A stretch of 64,000 nt of DNA from G963692885 sp964658655. GTDB taxonomy: Bacteria; Acidobacteriota; Terriglobia; Terriglobales; Acidobacteriaceae. The position numbers and the translations under genes are program-made. The stretch spans positions 62,001 through 126,000 of the forward strand of contig CAZZZL010000005.1 of the NCBI GenBank assembly GCA_964658655.1, written 5' to 3'. Positions 42,206 through 51,130 of this stretch are shown one piece after another; position 1 is the stretch's first letter, and the number at the start of each line of letters is the position of its first letter. Under the pieces are notes generated by a model. The model saw only the letters and a list, made by a program, of their open reading frames with translations, was not told the origin of the DNA and searched no databases.

Positions 42206-42526
42206 TTGACGGAATTGTGTTTAGCACTTGCGTTACCCGCGTTTATCCCGCCCAGCCTGACGGGCTTTCTTCCTTTTATCCTGATCATCGGCGTCTTTTA
42301 TCTGATGCTGATCCGGCCCAACCAGAAGCGGCAGAAGCAGTGGAGCGAGATGCTGGCCGGTCTGAAGCCGGGGGATCGGATTACGACCACCGGCGGTATG
42401 CGCGGCATCATCCTGGCATTGCGCGAAGATACGATTACCTTGCGCCTGCCACCCGACAACCTGAAGGTTGAAATCGTCAAGAGTGCCATCGCTTCGGTCA
42501 CGACTACTGAAGAGGAAGCTAAATAA
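42206..42526 (+). CDS. yajC: preprotein translocase subunit YajC
   Basis: This 106-residue single-span inner-membrane protein is a partner of SecDF. It has a hydrophobic segment (LTGFLPFILIIGVFYLMLIR) followed by the family signature RPNQKRQKQWSEMLAGLKPG and GDRITTTGGMRGIILAL. The start is a TTG, preceded by an AGGAAGGA ribosome-binding site at about 42192-42199. secD follows 70 bp later. Confidence 0.95.
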   Translation: MTELCLALALPAFIPPSLTGFLPFILIIGVFYLMLIRPNQKRQKQWSEMLAGLKPGDRITTTGGMRGIILALREDTITLRLPPDNLKVEIVKSAIASVTTTEEEAK

Positions 42527-42596
42527 TCCGGCCATGTTGAAGGCTTGCGCGACTGCGAGCCAACAACTTTACTCCCGAGCCTGAAATTATCCGACC

Positions 42597-44189
42597 ATGC
42601 GCAAGAATCAGACCACTAAAACCATCGCCATCATCGCCGTCCTCCTTGTCTTTGTGTATGGCATCTTCGGCCTTCCGCATGGATTGTCCGGCAAGGCTAT
42701 CAAGCAGTCGATCAGCAACCGCATTCACCTGGGACTGGATTTGAGCGGCGGCACCCACCTGGTGCTGCAGGTGATGGTGAGCGAAGCAGTCGGGGCGGTC
42801 ACAGATAATGACGTTGCCCGGCTGGAGGCAGATTTCCAGCAGGCCGGCATCCAGGGCGCGACTATCGGCAAGCTGGATCCGTCGCAGGTGGATGTGATCC
42901 ACATCACAGGCACGTCCGCGGATAAGAGCAGCACAATTCGCGACTTGCTCGACAGCAAGTATGGTGCGACGTACAACGTCTCCTCCGGCTCCGATGGCGC
43001 CTATACGCTGACGATGAAGCCGACGGAAGTGGAGTCGATCGAAAACCACGCGTTGGAGCAATCGAAAGAAACGATTACGACGCGTATCGATTCACTGGGC
43101 GTAACCGAGCCGACGGTGCAGGAATATGGCCTGGGCAAGAACCAGATCCTGGTCGAGTTGCCGGGCATCGATGATGAAGGCCGGGTGCGCGACATCATTC
43201 AATCGACTGCGCAGTTGTCCATTCACCAGGTTGTAAGCGGTCCTTACTCTGATATTGCATCGGCCGGGACTGTACCGCCGGACCAGGAACTGCTGGCATA
43301 CGGCGGAACGGAGCCGGGTCTGCAGGGGCAGTATTACCTGCTCGATCGAGTCGCTGTTGTGCAGGGCAATGATTTCCGCGATGCCGAGCCGGGGGTGGAT
43401 GAGAATCAGCGGCCGGATGCCACCTTTATTCTGACGACGGGTGCCGGAAGCAAGTTCTACGACTACACCAGCAAGAACATCGGCAAGTCTATGGCGATCG
43501 TACTGGACAACAAGGTTCAGGAACCGGCGACCATCCAGCAGGCCATCCGCGACCAGGGCCGCATTACCGGCCTTAGCAAGGAGAAGGCGACAGACCTGTC
43601 GCTGATGCTGCGCACGGGCGCCCTGCCAGCTTCTATCCACTATCTTGAGGAACGCGTGGTTGGCCCGTCGCTGGGTGCAGACTCCATCCGTGCAGGTGTG
43701 CTGGCTTCAGTGGTCGGCATGCTGGCTGTGATGGCGTTCATGCTGATCTACTATCGCGGCGCAGGTATCAACGCCGACCTGGCGCTGTTTTTGAACCTGG
43801 TAATTCTGCTCGGCTTTATGGGCTATACCGGTTCGACACTTACGTTACCGGGGATTGCCGGCGTGATCCTGACCATTGGTATGGGCGTCGATTCGAATGT
43901 ACTGATCTTCGAGCGCATCCGTGAAGAGCTGCATGCGGGCAAGAGTCCAGGTGCAGCAGTCGACCAGGGGTTCGCGCATGCGTGGACGACGATCATTGAT
44001 ACACACGTGACGACGATTGTTTCGGCAGCCATCCTCTTCCTATTCGGGACCGGTCCGGTGCGCGGCTTTGCCGTGACGCTGACCTTTGGTCTCCTCGCCA
44101 ACCTGTTCACGGCGGTCTTCGTTTCGCGGACCATCTTCGACGCGAACCTCAACCGGAAGCAGCGCGGCGAAGCGCTCTCCATCGGATAG
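42597..44189 (+). CDS. secD: protein translocase subunit SecD
   Basis: SecD is a 530-residue RND-like membrane protein that uses the proton gradient to pull exported chains through SecYEG. It has an N-terminal helix, a periplasmic P1 domain (RIHLGLDLSGGTHLVLQVMV, then TRIDSLGVTEPTVQEYG) and five clustered helices with GAGINADLALFLNLVILLGF, LPGIAGVILTIGMGVDSNVL and IFERIREELHAGKS. It is separated from secF by a 312-bp gap that encodes a small membrane protein at 44199. Confidence 0.97.
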   Translation: MRKNQTTKTIAIIAVLLVFVYGIFGLPHGLSGKAIKQSISNRIHLGLDLSGGTHLVLQVMVSEAVGAVTDNDVARLEADFQQAGIQGATIGKLDPSQVDVIHITGTSADKSSTIRDLLDSKYGATYNVSSGSDGAYTLTMKPTEVESIENHALEQSKETITTRIDSLGVTEPTVQEYGLGKNQILVELPGIDDEGRVRDIIQSTAQLSIHQVVSGPYSDIASAGTVPPDQELLAYGGTEPGLQGQYYLLDRVAVVQGNDFRDAEPGVDENQRPDATFILTTGAGSKFYDYTSKNIGKSMAIVLDNKVQEPATIQQAIRDQGRITGLSKEKATDLSLMLRTGALPASIHYLEERVVGPSLGADSIRAGVLASVVGMLAVMAFMLIYYRGAGINADLALFLNLVILLGFMGYTGSTLTLPGIAGVILTIGMGVDSNVLIFERIREELHAGKSPGAAVDQGFAHAWTTIIDTHVTTIVSAAILFLFGTGPVRGFAVTLTFGLLANLFTAVFVSRTIFDANLNRKQRGEALSIG

Positions 44190-44198
44190 GACTGGCAG

Positions 44199-44336
44199 AT
44201 GAAAGACGGCAAGCTGACGGCAGCGGACTGGGCAACGAGCTTTGCTCCAGGATTATTGACGGGTGCGGCATTTGTGGCCGTAGCGATGTTGCTTGAGAAA
44301 AAGATCATCAAGGCCGGCGCAAAGTTGTTCCAGTAA
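44199..44336 (+). CDS. small single-span membrane protein between secD and secF
   Basis: This is a 45-residue open frame just below the usual length cut-off. The sequence starts MKDGKLTAADWATSFAPGLL and contains a hydrophobic helix (LLTGAAFVAVAMLLE) followed by positive residues (KKIIKAGAK), ending LFQ. The ATG lies 9 nt after the secD stop, with an AGGA about 8 nt upstream. A 165-bp gap follows before secF. Such insertion between secD and secF is unusual. It might tune SecDF assembly, but that is inference. Predicted orientation is N-out, C-in by the positive-inside rule. Confidence 0.6.
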   Translation: MKDGKLTAADWATSFAPGLLTGAAFVAVAMLLEKKIIKAGAKLFQ

Positions 44337-44501
44337 AGGTTGGAAACCCCAAGCCAATGAAGCGGGAATTGGGCAGCCGGTTTGGCGATGGGTTTGGAAA
44401 TGCAGGGCCTTTGATTTCGCTCGGGATGACACATCGTTTCCGTGAGTCCACGCAGGATGAAAAAGGATTAAGAAGTACACGCATACTCGGAGTTTTTTAA
44501 C

Positions 44502-45698
44502 GTGGAACTGTTTCGCAAGGTAGAGATCGACTGGCTCGGCAAGAAGTGGTACTTCCTCAGCTTCTCGCTTATTTTCAGTGTCGCGGGCGTGCTCTCGATG
44601 CTTTTCTGGCATGGCATTCCACGCGGCGTCGACTTCAAGGGCGGCACGCTGGTCTATATCAAGACCGACCAGCCGGCGAATACGGACAAGGTGCGCCAGG
44701 CAGTGGACAAGGCGGGCATCCAGGGCTCCAGTATTCAGACATTCGGAAATGGCGGTCATGAACTGATCGTGTCACTGCCGGAAAGCCAGACCAGTGAAAA
44801 CCGGCTGGACGCGGGACGGCTGACGATTGTCGCGGCGCTGCAGAAGTATTACTCGGCTACCGGCTCGACATCCGCGGGAAAGCTTGACGTGGACACAGCC
44901 GGCAGCGGCGCAATCGCGGACCTGCTGACCCAGAAGGATCCAGAGCGTCTGGGCAGCGGCGGAGCAGCCCACTACACGCAGCAGGCTAATGCCATTACTA
45001 CCTTCCGCGACAAGCAAAGCGGCGGCCTGTTACCCAGCATCGATGCGCTGAGCGGCAAGGCTGATCCGGCTGTGGTGACCCAGCTGCGCGAGGATGGCTA
45101 CCTGTCCGGCTTTACCGTATTCAATACCGAGATTGTCGGACCGCAGGTCGGCAAGCAGCTGCGCAACCAGGCGTTCCAGGCAGTGTTGTACTCGCTGGCC
45201 GGCATGCTGGTGTATCTTTGGTTCCGCTTCGAGCTGATCTATGGCGTGGCGGCCGTGGTTGCGGTCTTCCACGACACGATCATCACGGTAGGCGCGTTCA
45301 GCCTGTTCAACAAAGAGATTACGCTCACGGTTATCGCGGCCATCCTGACGCTGATCGGCTACTCGATGAATGACACGGTCGTGGTCTTCGACCGTATCCG
45401 CGAAAATCTGCGTGTCAATCGTCGGGAGCCGCTGGGCGAAGTGGTGAACCGCAGTATCAACCAGACACTGAGCCGGACCGTGCTGAGCTCCGGGCTGACT
45501 TTCCTTACTGTACTTTCACTCTTCCTGTTCGGTGGCGAGGTCCTGCATGGGTTCTCGTTCGCACTGGTGATCGGCATCCTGATCGGAACGTACTCGTCGA
45601 TTGCCGTGGCGGCGCCGATGCTGGTGGCCTACCAGGAGTGGCGGAGCAAGCATGGCAAGGCTGCAGCGCTGCCGGCGGCGAAGAAGGCCAGGGCTTAA
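44502..45698 (+). CDS. secF: protein translocase subunit SecF
   Basis: SecF is the 398-residue partner of SecD. The start is a GTG (M-E-L-F-R-K-V-E-I-D-W). The family motif PRGVDFKGGTLVYIKTDQP opens the periplasmic domain. The five-helix C-terminal half contains GMLVYLWFRFELIYGVAAVV, GYSMNDTVVVFDRIRENLR and the NRSINQTLSRTVLSSGLTFL motif. A 60-residue insert (about residues 115-180) is longer than in E. coli. It ends the yajC-secDF unit; a palindrome follows at 45754. Confidence 0.96.
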   Translation: MELFRKVEIDWLGKKWYFLSFSLIFSVAGVLSMLFWHGIPRGVDFKGGTLVYIKTDQPANTDKVRQAVDKAGIQGSSIQTFGNGGHELIVSLPESQTSENRLDAGRLTIVAALQKYYSATGSTSAGKLDVDTAGSGAIADLLTQKDPERLGSGGAAHYTQQANAITTFRDKQSGGLLPSIDALSGKADPAVVTQLREDGYLSGFTVFNTEIVGPQVGKQLRNQAFQAVLYSLAGMLVYLWFRFELIYGVAAVVAVFHDTIITVGAFSLFNKEITLTVIAAILTLIGYSMNDTVVVFDRIRENLRVNRREPLGEVVNRSINQTLSRTVLSSGLTFLTVLSLFLFGGEVLHGFSFALVIGILIGTYSSIAVAAPMLVAYQEWRSKHGKAAALPAAKKARA

Positions 45699-45753
45699 GC
45701 GCAGTTCGTGGCTGCTGCGTGGAGCAGCGGAATGAGTTGCAAGACATCGAGCG

Positions 45754-45777
45754 AGGGCGGGACTTAAGTCCCGCCCT
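45754..45777. terminator. 24-bp perfect palindrome, probable terminator of secF
   Basis: The sequence AGGGCGGGACTT and its exact complement AAGTCCCGCCCT give a 12-bp stem with no unpaired loop in the DNA form. There is only a weak T-tract (TTCCCTGTTT) after it. It could terminate or be a dispersed repeat. Confidence 0.55.
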
Positions 45778-45988
45778 TCCCTGTTTGCGTCCCTCGTAGA
45801 GTCGCGACTGCGGTCATTTTGTTGCTGTTCCTTGTGCCCAAGGGTTTGAGCAGCGCCCTGGTCTGGCTATGTCCAGCTACGCGTGCAAATGAATTCGTAG
45901 TTTCTGTTACGGAAATCGCAAGCCGGCAGCTATAAATGAGACCGGCTGCCTGCCGGTACTGCGCCGCTGGAATGGAGAATCTCAATTC

Positions 45989-48055
45989 ATGTCCCTGATG
46001 TCTCGTGTTTCCTTCGTTGTTCTGTTGACTACAACTACTGCGGGGTTCTCGCAGGACATGCCAAAGAGCCAGCCCCAGATCTGGCAGGCAAAGCCGGACG
46101 CCGCCGCTTTTGAAGCGCAGGAAAACGAACGCCTGACGACAGCACAGCGTTGCATTGACGCGATTTTGGCTGTGAAGGGGGCGCGGACGATCGAGAACAC
46201 GCTGGCTCCTTACGACGAGGCGATCCGGCAATTGAATGCGTCGGGTAACCTGGCGGGGCTGATGCAGGAGGTGCATCCGGACGCGGCGTTCCGTGATCGC
46301 GCGACGGCCATGAGCACCAAAACTGCGGGAGTAGCGACGGCGCTGTCGCTGAATCCCGGCGTGTACAAGGCGCTGGCGGCCCTGGACCTGAGCAAGGCCG
46401 ACGCGGCCACTCAGTATTACGTGAAGAGGCAGATGCTGGAGTTCAGACTTGCGGGTGTGGACAAGGATGACGCGGCGCGGGAACGATTGAAGAGGTTGAA
46501 CGAACAGCTGACCGAGGAGCAGTCAAACTTCGATCGCAATATCTCCGATGACGTGCGGAGTGTGGAGGTCGCCAGTGTGACCGAACTCGATGGGCTGCCG
46601 CAGGATTATATTGACGGGCACAAGCCGGGGGCGGACGGAAAGATCCGCATTACGACAAACTACCCGGATTTCTTTCCTGCGCTTGACTTTGCAAAGAGCG
46701 ACGACCTGCGCCAGAAGCTGTGGGCCGCCTTCAATAATCGCGCCTATCCAAAAAACCGGGAGGTGCTGCTGTCGATGATGAAGACGCGGTACGAGATCGC
46801 GACCCTGCTCGGCTACTCCTCATGGGCGGACTACAATGCGGCGGACAAGATGTTTGGGAGCGGCAGGAATATCGCGGGGTTCATCGACAACCTGGACGCC
46901 ACGACGCGGCCTATCGCAGAGCGCGAATTTGCCCTCCTGCTGAAAGAGAAACAGAAGACTGAGCCGAAGGCGACACAGATTGGCGAGTACGATTCGTGGC
47001 GGATGCTGGAGCTGGTTCGGCGGTCGGACTACGATTTCGATTCGGCAACGGTCCGACCGTACCTGGCGTACGACAAGGTGAAGCAGGGCGTACTGGACAC
47101 GGCGGCGACGCTCTTCCACATCTCATTCCGGCGTGAGACAGATGCCGTCGCATGGGACCCTTCGGTCGAAACATGGGATGTGATCGACAACGGCCGCGCG
47201 ATTGGCCGCTTCTATCTCGATCTGCACCCGAGAGCCGGGAAGTATGGGCACGCGAACATGGTGCCGATCCTGGATGGCATCCGTGGCAGACAGCTACCGG
47301 AGGCAGCGCTGGTGTGCAATTTTGCGCAACCGACGGCGAGCGATCCGGGGCTGATGGATTATGAAGATGTCATCACGTTCTTTCACGAATTCGGCCACCT
47401 GATGCACCACATTCTGGGCGGCCAGCAGCGATGGGCGGGGATCAGCGGGATCTCCATGGAAACGGACTTCGTGGAGGCGCCGTCGCAGATGCTGGAGAAG
47501 TGGATGCGCAGTCCGCAGGTGCTGGCATCGTTTGCACGCGACTACAAGACAGGGCAGCCGATACCGGAAGAACTGGTAAACAGGATGAACCGGGCCTCAG
47601 CGTTTGGACGTGCCGGCAAAGTAGCCGACCAGAACCTGCTGTCGGCGGTGTCCTATGGGATGTACAAGGATCCGCCACAGGATACCGACCCGGGGAAGGT
47701 GACGCTAAGCGCGTTCCACCGCTACTCCCTGTTTGTGCCGCTGGCCAATGACGAGGATGCGCACATGTATACCTCGTTCACCCATTTGTCGGGCTACTCA
47801 TCGGCGTACTACACATACATGTGGGACAAGATTATTGCGGAGGACTTCTTCAGCCAGTTCGACCAGAAGAACCTGCTGGCAGGGGAGGCGCCGATGCGGT
47901 ACCGGAGAACCGTGCTGGAGCCGGGTGGCTCGATGTCGGCAAACGACCTGGTGAAGAATTTCCTGGGGCGGCCTGGCAATATGAAGGCATTTCAGGCGTG
48001 GCTGGGCGAGGAATTCGCCGTGGCCGGGGCACCACCCGGAAGAGGTGGCCGTTGA
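45989..48055 (+). CDS. M3 family metallo-oligopeptidase, secreted
   Basis: This is a 688-residue zinc oligopeptidase of the thimet/Dcp type that cuts short peptides. The zinc motif is HEFGH (H466 and H470, in FFHEFGHLMHHILGG), with the third ligand region at about 26 residues on (METDFVEAPSQMLEKW). It has a signal-like start (RVSFVVLLTTTTAGFS). The N-terminal half is helical, as usual for the family. Periplasmic location is inferred. It is upstream of tonB on the same strand but with a 115-bp gap. A GGAG lies 12 nt before the ATG. Confidence 0.93.
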   Translation: MSLMSRVSFVVLLTTTTAGFSQDMPKSQPQIWQAKPDAAAFEAQENERLTTAQRCIDAILAVKGARTIENTLAPYDEAIRQLNASGNLAGLMQEVHPDAAFRDRATAMSTKTAGVATALSLNPGVYKALAALDLSKADAATQYYVKRQMLEFRLAGVDKDDAARERLKRLNEQLTEEQSNFDRNISDDVRSVEVASVTELDGLPQDYIDGHKPGADGKIRITTNYPDFFPALDFAKSDDLRQKLWAAFNNRAYPKNREVLLSMMKTRYEIATLLGYSSWADYNAADKMFGSGRNIAGFIDNLDATTRPIAEREFALLLKEKQKTEPKATQIGEYDSWRMLELVRRSDYDFDSATVRPYLAYDKVKQGVLDTAATLFHISFRRETDAVAWDPSVETWDVIDNGRAIGRFYLDLHPRAGKYGHANMVPILDGIRGRQLPEAALVCNFAQPTASDPGLMDYEDVITFFHEFGHLMHHILGGQQRWAGISGISMETDFVEAPSQMLEKWMRSPQVLASFARDYKTGQPIPEELVNRMNRASAFGRAGKVADQNLLSAVSYGMYKDPPQDTDPGKVTLSAFHRYSLFVPLANDEDAHMYTSFTHLSGYSSAYYTYMWDKIIAEDFFSQFDQKNLLAGEAPMRYRRTVLEPGGSMSANDLVKNFLGRPGNMKAFQAWLGEEFAVAGAPPGRGGR

Positions 48056-48170
48056 TGGGGGTGGCAGACAACCCCAGGTCACAAAAAATTCATCTCCTGG
48101 GAACAAAGTGAAAAGCCGCGGTGTCTATACCGAGTAAGACGTAATAAGACTCACCCATCCGAGGTAGGCC

Positions 48171-48902
48171 ATGTTCGAAGATGCGTTGATGGAGTCCGGC
48201 GGCAAGCTGAAGACCAAGAGCAAATGGTTCAGCATTGTTGCCATTGTTTTGAATGGTTCAATTCTGCTTGCCATGATTCTTTGGCCCCTGCTGCACTATG
48301 AAGCCCTGCCGTCACAGATGATGATGACGCTGCTTGTTGCTCCACCACCACCGCCTCCTCCGCCACCACCGCCGCCACCGGCAGCGCCGCAACCAAAGAT
48401 TCCCAAGACGACGCAAATCACGAACCAGCTGCTGGCGCCGACAAAGATTCCGAAGGACATCAAGAAGCCAGTCGATGAACCGCCACCACCGCAATCCGCG
48501 GGCATTGCTGGCATGGAAGGCATGACAGGAGGGGCTGCGGGTGGCGCCATCGGCGGCATCCTGGGCGGCGTCGGCACGGGTCCTGCTCCTGTTGTTAAGG
48601 CGGCTGCGCCGAAGAAGGTCGCTATTTCGTCTGGCGTGATGGCTGGCAACAAGCTGTCCGGCTCTGATCCGACGTATCCTGCCATCGCCAAGGCGGCCCG
48701 TATCCAGGGTACCGTGGTGCTGCAAGCAACTATCTCCAAAACCGGCACGATCGAGAATCTCCGCGTCATCAGCGGTCCTCCGATGCTGCAGGCTGGAGCA
48801 CTCAGTGCGGTGAAGGGCTGGCGGTATAAGCCATATCTTCTGAATGGCGAGCCGGTGGAAGTTGAAACAACTGTTAATGTTGTCTTCAACCTCGGCGGCT
48901 AA
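48171..48902 (+). CDS. tonB: energy transducer TonB
   Basis: This 243-residue protein spans the periplasm and links the proton-driven ExbBD complex to outer-membrane receptors. It has an N-terminal anchor (WFSIVAIVLNGSILLAMILW), a run of 13 prolines after TLLVAP, a Lys/Pro spacer, a glycine-rich stretch (GGAAGGAIGGILGGVG) and the C-terminal TonB domain (DPTYPAIAKAARIQGTVVLQ and SAVKGWRYKPYLLNGEPV). It is followed by exbB and two exbD genes; a stable hairpin lies between tonB and exbB. Confidence 0.95.
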   Translation: MFEDALMESGGKLKTKSKWFSIVAIVLNGSILLAMILWPLLHYEALPSQMMMTLLVAPPPPPPPPPPPPPAAPQPKIPKTTQITNQLLAPTKIPKDIKKPVDEPPPPQSAGIAGMEGMTGGAAGGAIGGILGGVGTGPAPVVKAAAPKKVAISSGVMAGNKLSGSDPTYPAIAKAARIQGTVVLQATISKTGTIENLRVISGPPMLQAGALSAVKGWRYKPYLLNGEPVEVETTVNVVFNLGG

Positions 48903-48920
48903 CCAATTATTAGTTTTGGG

Positions 48921-48959
48921 CCAAGGTTGCGGGAACCGTCAAGGTTCCCGCAACCTTGG
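48921..48959 (+). terminator. 17-bp hairpin between tonB and exbB
   Basis: CCAAGGTTGCGGGAACC pairs perfectly with GGTTCCCGCAACCTTGG around a GTCAA loop. No T-run follows (TGTTAGG), so it may be a partial or leaky terminator, an RNA-processing or stability element rather than a strong terminator. Confidence 0.6.
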
Positions 48960-49071
48960 TGTTAGGTTATTATCCCTCTCTGGCCAGTTCGGGGCATGTG
49001 TACCCCTAACAGCCAGGTGTTAGCATCGCGAAGTTCATAACAGTTCCACATGCATCAGGAGGAAAGATTCA

Positions 49072-49821
49072 GTGATTCTCGCTCATCTCACCCAACTTGC
49101 GATCCATCCCTCGACCCTGGGCCTGTTTTTCCAGGACTCGAGCGCCAATACCTTCACCCCCATCGAAATGTGGGGAAGCATGGGCAACCTGGCACGCGCC
49201 GTGGTTATCCTGCTCTTCATCATGTCGATCTGGTCGCTCGCGGTGATTTTCGATCGCGCCATTTATTTCAGTGCAGCTCGTAAGCAGTCACGTGACTTCG
49301 CACCCCGTGTAGCCGGCGCCCTGCGCGAGGGCAAGCTGGATGAAGCCATCAAGGTTGCTGATCGCAACAAGAAGTCGCACCTGGCGGAAGTGGTCACTGC
49401 CGGTCTGCAGGAGTTTCGCAACTTCGGTTCAGGCGGCACCGTGACCGAGGGTCAGATCGAATCGAGCCAGCGCGCTCTTGAGCGTTCGGAAGCGATCGTG
49501 CACGCGAAGTTGAAGCGTGGACTGGGCGGTCTGGCGACGATTGGTTCGACGGCACCGTTTATCGGCCTGTTCGGAACGGTTATCGGTATTTTGAACGCCT
49601 TCCAGAAGATTGCCACTGAGAAGTCTGCCGGTATCGGTGCAATTGCCGGTGGTATCTCAGAAGCCCTGGTTACGACTGCGTTCGGTCTGCTGGTCGCAAT
49701 CCCTGCCGTTATGTGCTTCAACTACTTCACCAACAAGGTGGAAGCATTTGACGTTGAGATGGATAACAGCTCCAGCGAACTGATCGATTATTTCCTGAAG
49801 CAGTCGCAGAACCGCCGCTAG
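49072..49821 (+). CDS. exbB: MotA/TolQ/ExbB proton channel family protein
   Basis: This 249-residue inner-membrane protein has a first membrane span (ARAVVILLFIMSIWSLAVIF), a cytoplasmic loop and a pair of spans with the family block LGGLATIGSTAPFIGLFGTV and ALVTTAFGLLVAIPAVMCFN. It forms the pentameric proton channel around ExbD. The start is a GTG preceded by GGAGGAAAG. Two exbD genes follow in the same orientation. Confidence 0.95.
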   Translation: MILAHLTQLAIHPSTLGLFFQDSSANTFTPIEMWGSMGNLARAVVILLFIMSIWSLAVIFDRAIYFSAARKQSRDFAPRVAGALREGKLDEAIKVADRNKKSHLAEVVTAGLQEFRNFGSGGTVTEGQIESSQRALERSEAIVHAKLKRGLGGLATIGSTAPFIGLFGTVIGILNAFQKIATEKSAGIGAIAGGISEALVTTAFGLLVAIPAVMCFNYFTNKVEAFDVEMDNSSSELIDYFLKQSQNRR

Positions 49822-49878
49822 AACACACCGGGCGAGAATCATCGTAGTCGCCGGGCAGGCCTGCATGGGTGGGGCCAC

Positions 49879-49901
49879 CCGGCGAGACGAATACTCGCCG
49901 G
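49879..49901 (+). other. intergenic hairpin between exbB and exbD
   Basis: CCGGCGAG pairs with CTCGCCGG (8 bp) around a 7-nt ACGAATA loop, in the 135-bp gap upstream of the first exbD. There is no U-tract, so an mRNA stability or processing element is more likely than a terminator. Confidence 0.5.
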
Positions 49902-49956
49902 ACTGTTAGCAGTCAAAGACACTGGCGCGGAAACGCCGTTACGGAGTAAGACACAC

Positions 49957-50403
49957 ATGGCACTGGTCGCACGAGACGAAGGCTCTAAAGTCAACTCCAA
50001 CATCAACGTCACACCGATGGTGGATGTGATGCTGGTCCTCCTTATCATTTTCATGGTCATCACGCCCATGGTGCAGAACAAGGTCAACGTAAACCTGGTC
50101 GCCGCGGCCGATGCAACACCGATGCCGGATGCCGATCACGAAGACCAGGCAGTCGTAGCGGTTACGCGCGATGGCCGTGTTTATCTTGGCGCCAACCAGG
50201 TTTCGATTGACGACCTGGGCAACAAGGTGAGCGACATTCTGCAGAACAAACCCGCCAAGATTGTCTATCTGCGTTCAGACGCCCGTGCCAGCTACGGTAC
50301 TGTCATGAACGCAATTGATGGCGTGCGTAGTGCAGGCGTGGATCAGCTCGGTATCCTGACGGAGCCGTCGACCACGATGAACGCAGCACCGCCAGCCAAG
50401 TAA
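49957..50403 (+). CDS. exbD: ExbD/TolR family protein, first copy
   Basis: This is a 148-residue single-span protein. The NVTPMVDVMLVLLIIFMVIT anchor contains the essential Asp of the proton pathway, followed by a periplasmic domain with VAVTRDGRVYLGANQV and the late ALRSDARASYGTVM-like block (read here as VYLRSDARASYGTVMNAIDG). It resembles ExbD from other acidobacterial TonB clusters. It is 79 bp upstream of a second, shorter-looking copy. Confidence 0.94.
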   Translation: MALVARDEGSKVNSNINVTPMVDVMLVLLIIFMVITPMVQNKVNVNLVAAADATPMPDADHEDQAVVAVTRDGRVYLGANQVSIDDLGNKVSDILQNKPAKIVYLRSDARASYGTVMNAIDGVRSAGVDQLGILTEPSTTMNAAPPAK

Positions 50404-50482
50404 GAACGCGGTCCGCACATTGGGCCGCACACATTTGCTGGACAGGAATCGTTACAAGAACCGTTAGGAAACGAGGAAGATT

Positions 50483-50920
50483 ATGGGAATGACATCTGGC
50501 GGCCACGGCGGCCTGTCATCGGACATCAACGTAACGCCGATGATCGATATTCTGCTCGTGCTGCTCATCATCTTCATGGCCATCACACCGGTGTCGCCGC
50601 GCGGCCTGGATGCCCTGGTCCCGCAGCCACCGAAAGACAAGACGGAAAAGCCTGATACCGAGACGAGCATCACGGTGCAGATCACACATCGCCCGGGTGG
50701 CGGTGAGCCCGGATATAAGATCAATGAAACAGACGTGGCCCATGCTGATCTTCAAAACAAGCTGGCTGGTATTTTCGCAACACGCGCTAACAAGATCATG
50801 TTTGTGAAGGGTGACGCCGATCTCGACTTCGCGCCCGTTGCCGATGTGATTGACATTGGTAAAGCAGCCGGCGTAGACCATATCGGTATCATGACTCCCA
50901 AGGTGCTGGCCGGCCAGTAA
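50483..50920 (+). CDS. exbD: ExbD/TolR family protein, second copy
   Basis: This 145-residue protein has the same design: anchor NVTPMIDILLVLLIIFMAIT with the essential Asp, and a periplasmic end with KIMFVKGDADLDFAPVADVI and GVDHIGIMTP. It differs from the first copy in the region after the anchor (PVSPRGLDALVPQPP). Two ExbD types with one ExbB suggest a mixed complex or specialised partners for different receptors (inference). A strong GAGGAAG ribosome-binding site precedes it. Confidence 0.94.
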   Translation: MGMTSGGHGGLSSDINVTPMIDILLVLLIIFMAITPVSPRGLDALVPQPPKDKTEKPDTETSITVQITHRPGGGEPGYKINETDVAHADLQNKLAGIFATRANKIMFVKGDADLDFAPVADVIDIGKAAGVDHIGIMTPKVLAGQ

Positions 50921-50950
50921 GCTCGACAGAGGGCCCGACACCTGACACTC

Positions 50951-50982
50951 AAATCCGCGACCGCATTACCGGCCGCGGATTT
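50951..50982 (+). terminator. Rho-independent terminator after exbD
   Basis: AAATCCGCG (50951-50959) pairs with CGCGGATTT (50974-50982), followed by TCGTTTGTT. It separates the TonB block from the TPR lipoprotein gene. Confidence 0.65.
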
Positions 50983-51011
50983 TCGTTTGTTGATGGCGAT
51001 TACCTCCGCAC

Positions 51012-51039
51012 TTGCTAGTCCTCAGAAAACAGTTACAAT
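51012..51039 (+). promoter_or_regulatory. candidate promoter of the TPR lipoprotein gene
   Basis: TTGCTA (51012-51017), a 16-bp spacer and TACAAT (51034-51039) lie 91 bp before the ATG, after the exbD terminator. Confidence 0.45.
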
Positions 51040-51130
51040 CACAGCGCGTAGACTTTTAACATTCCCCGATCACCGTAGACGGACCCGACACATACTCGGG
51101 GTCTGGCAATAGAAGGAGAAGAAGACCAGA

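Noticed and set aside
48296..48889. 197-residue minus-strand frame rich in Gly and Ala
   Set aside because: It mirrors the proline and glycine runs of tonB.
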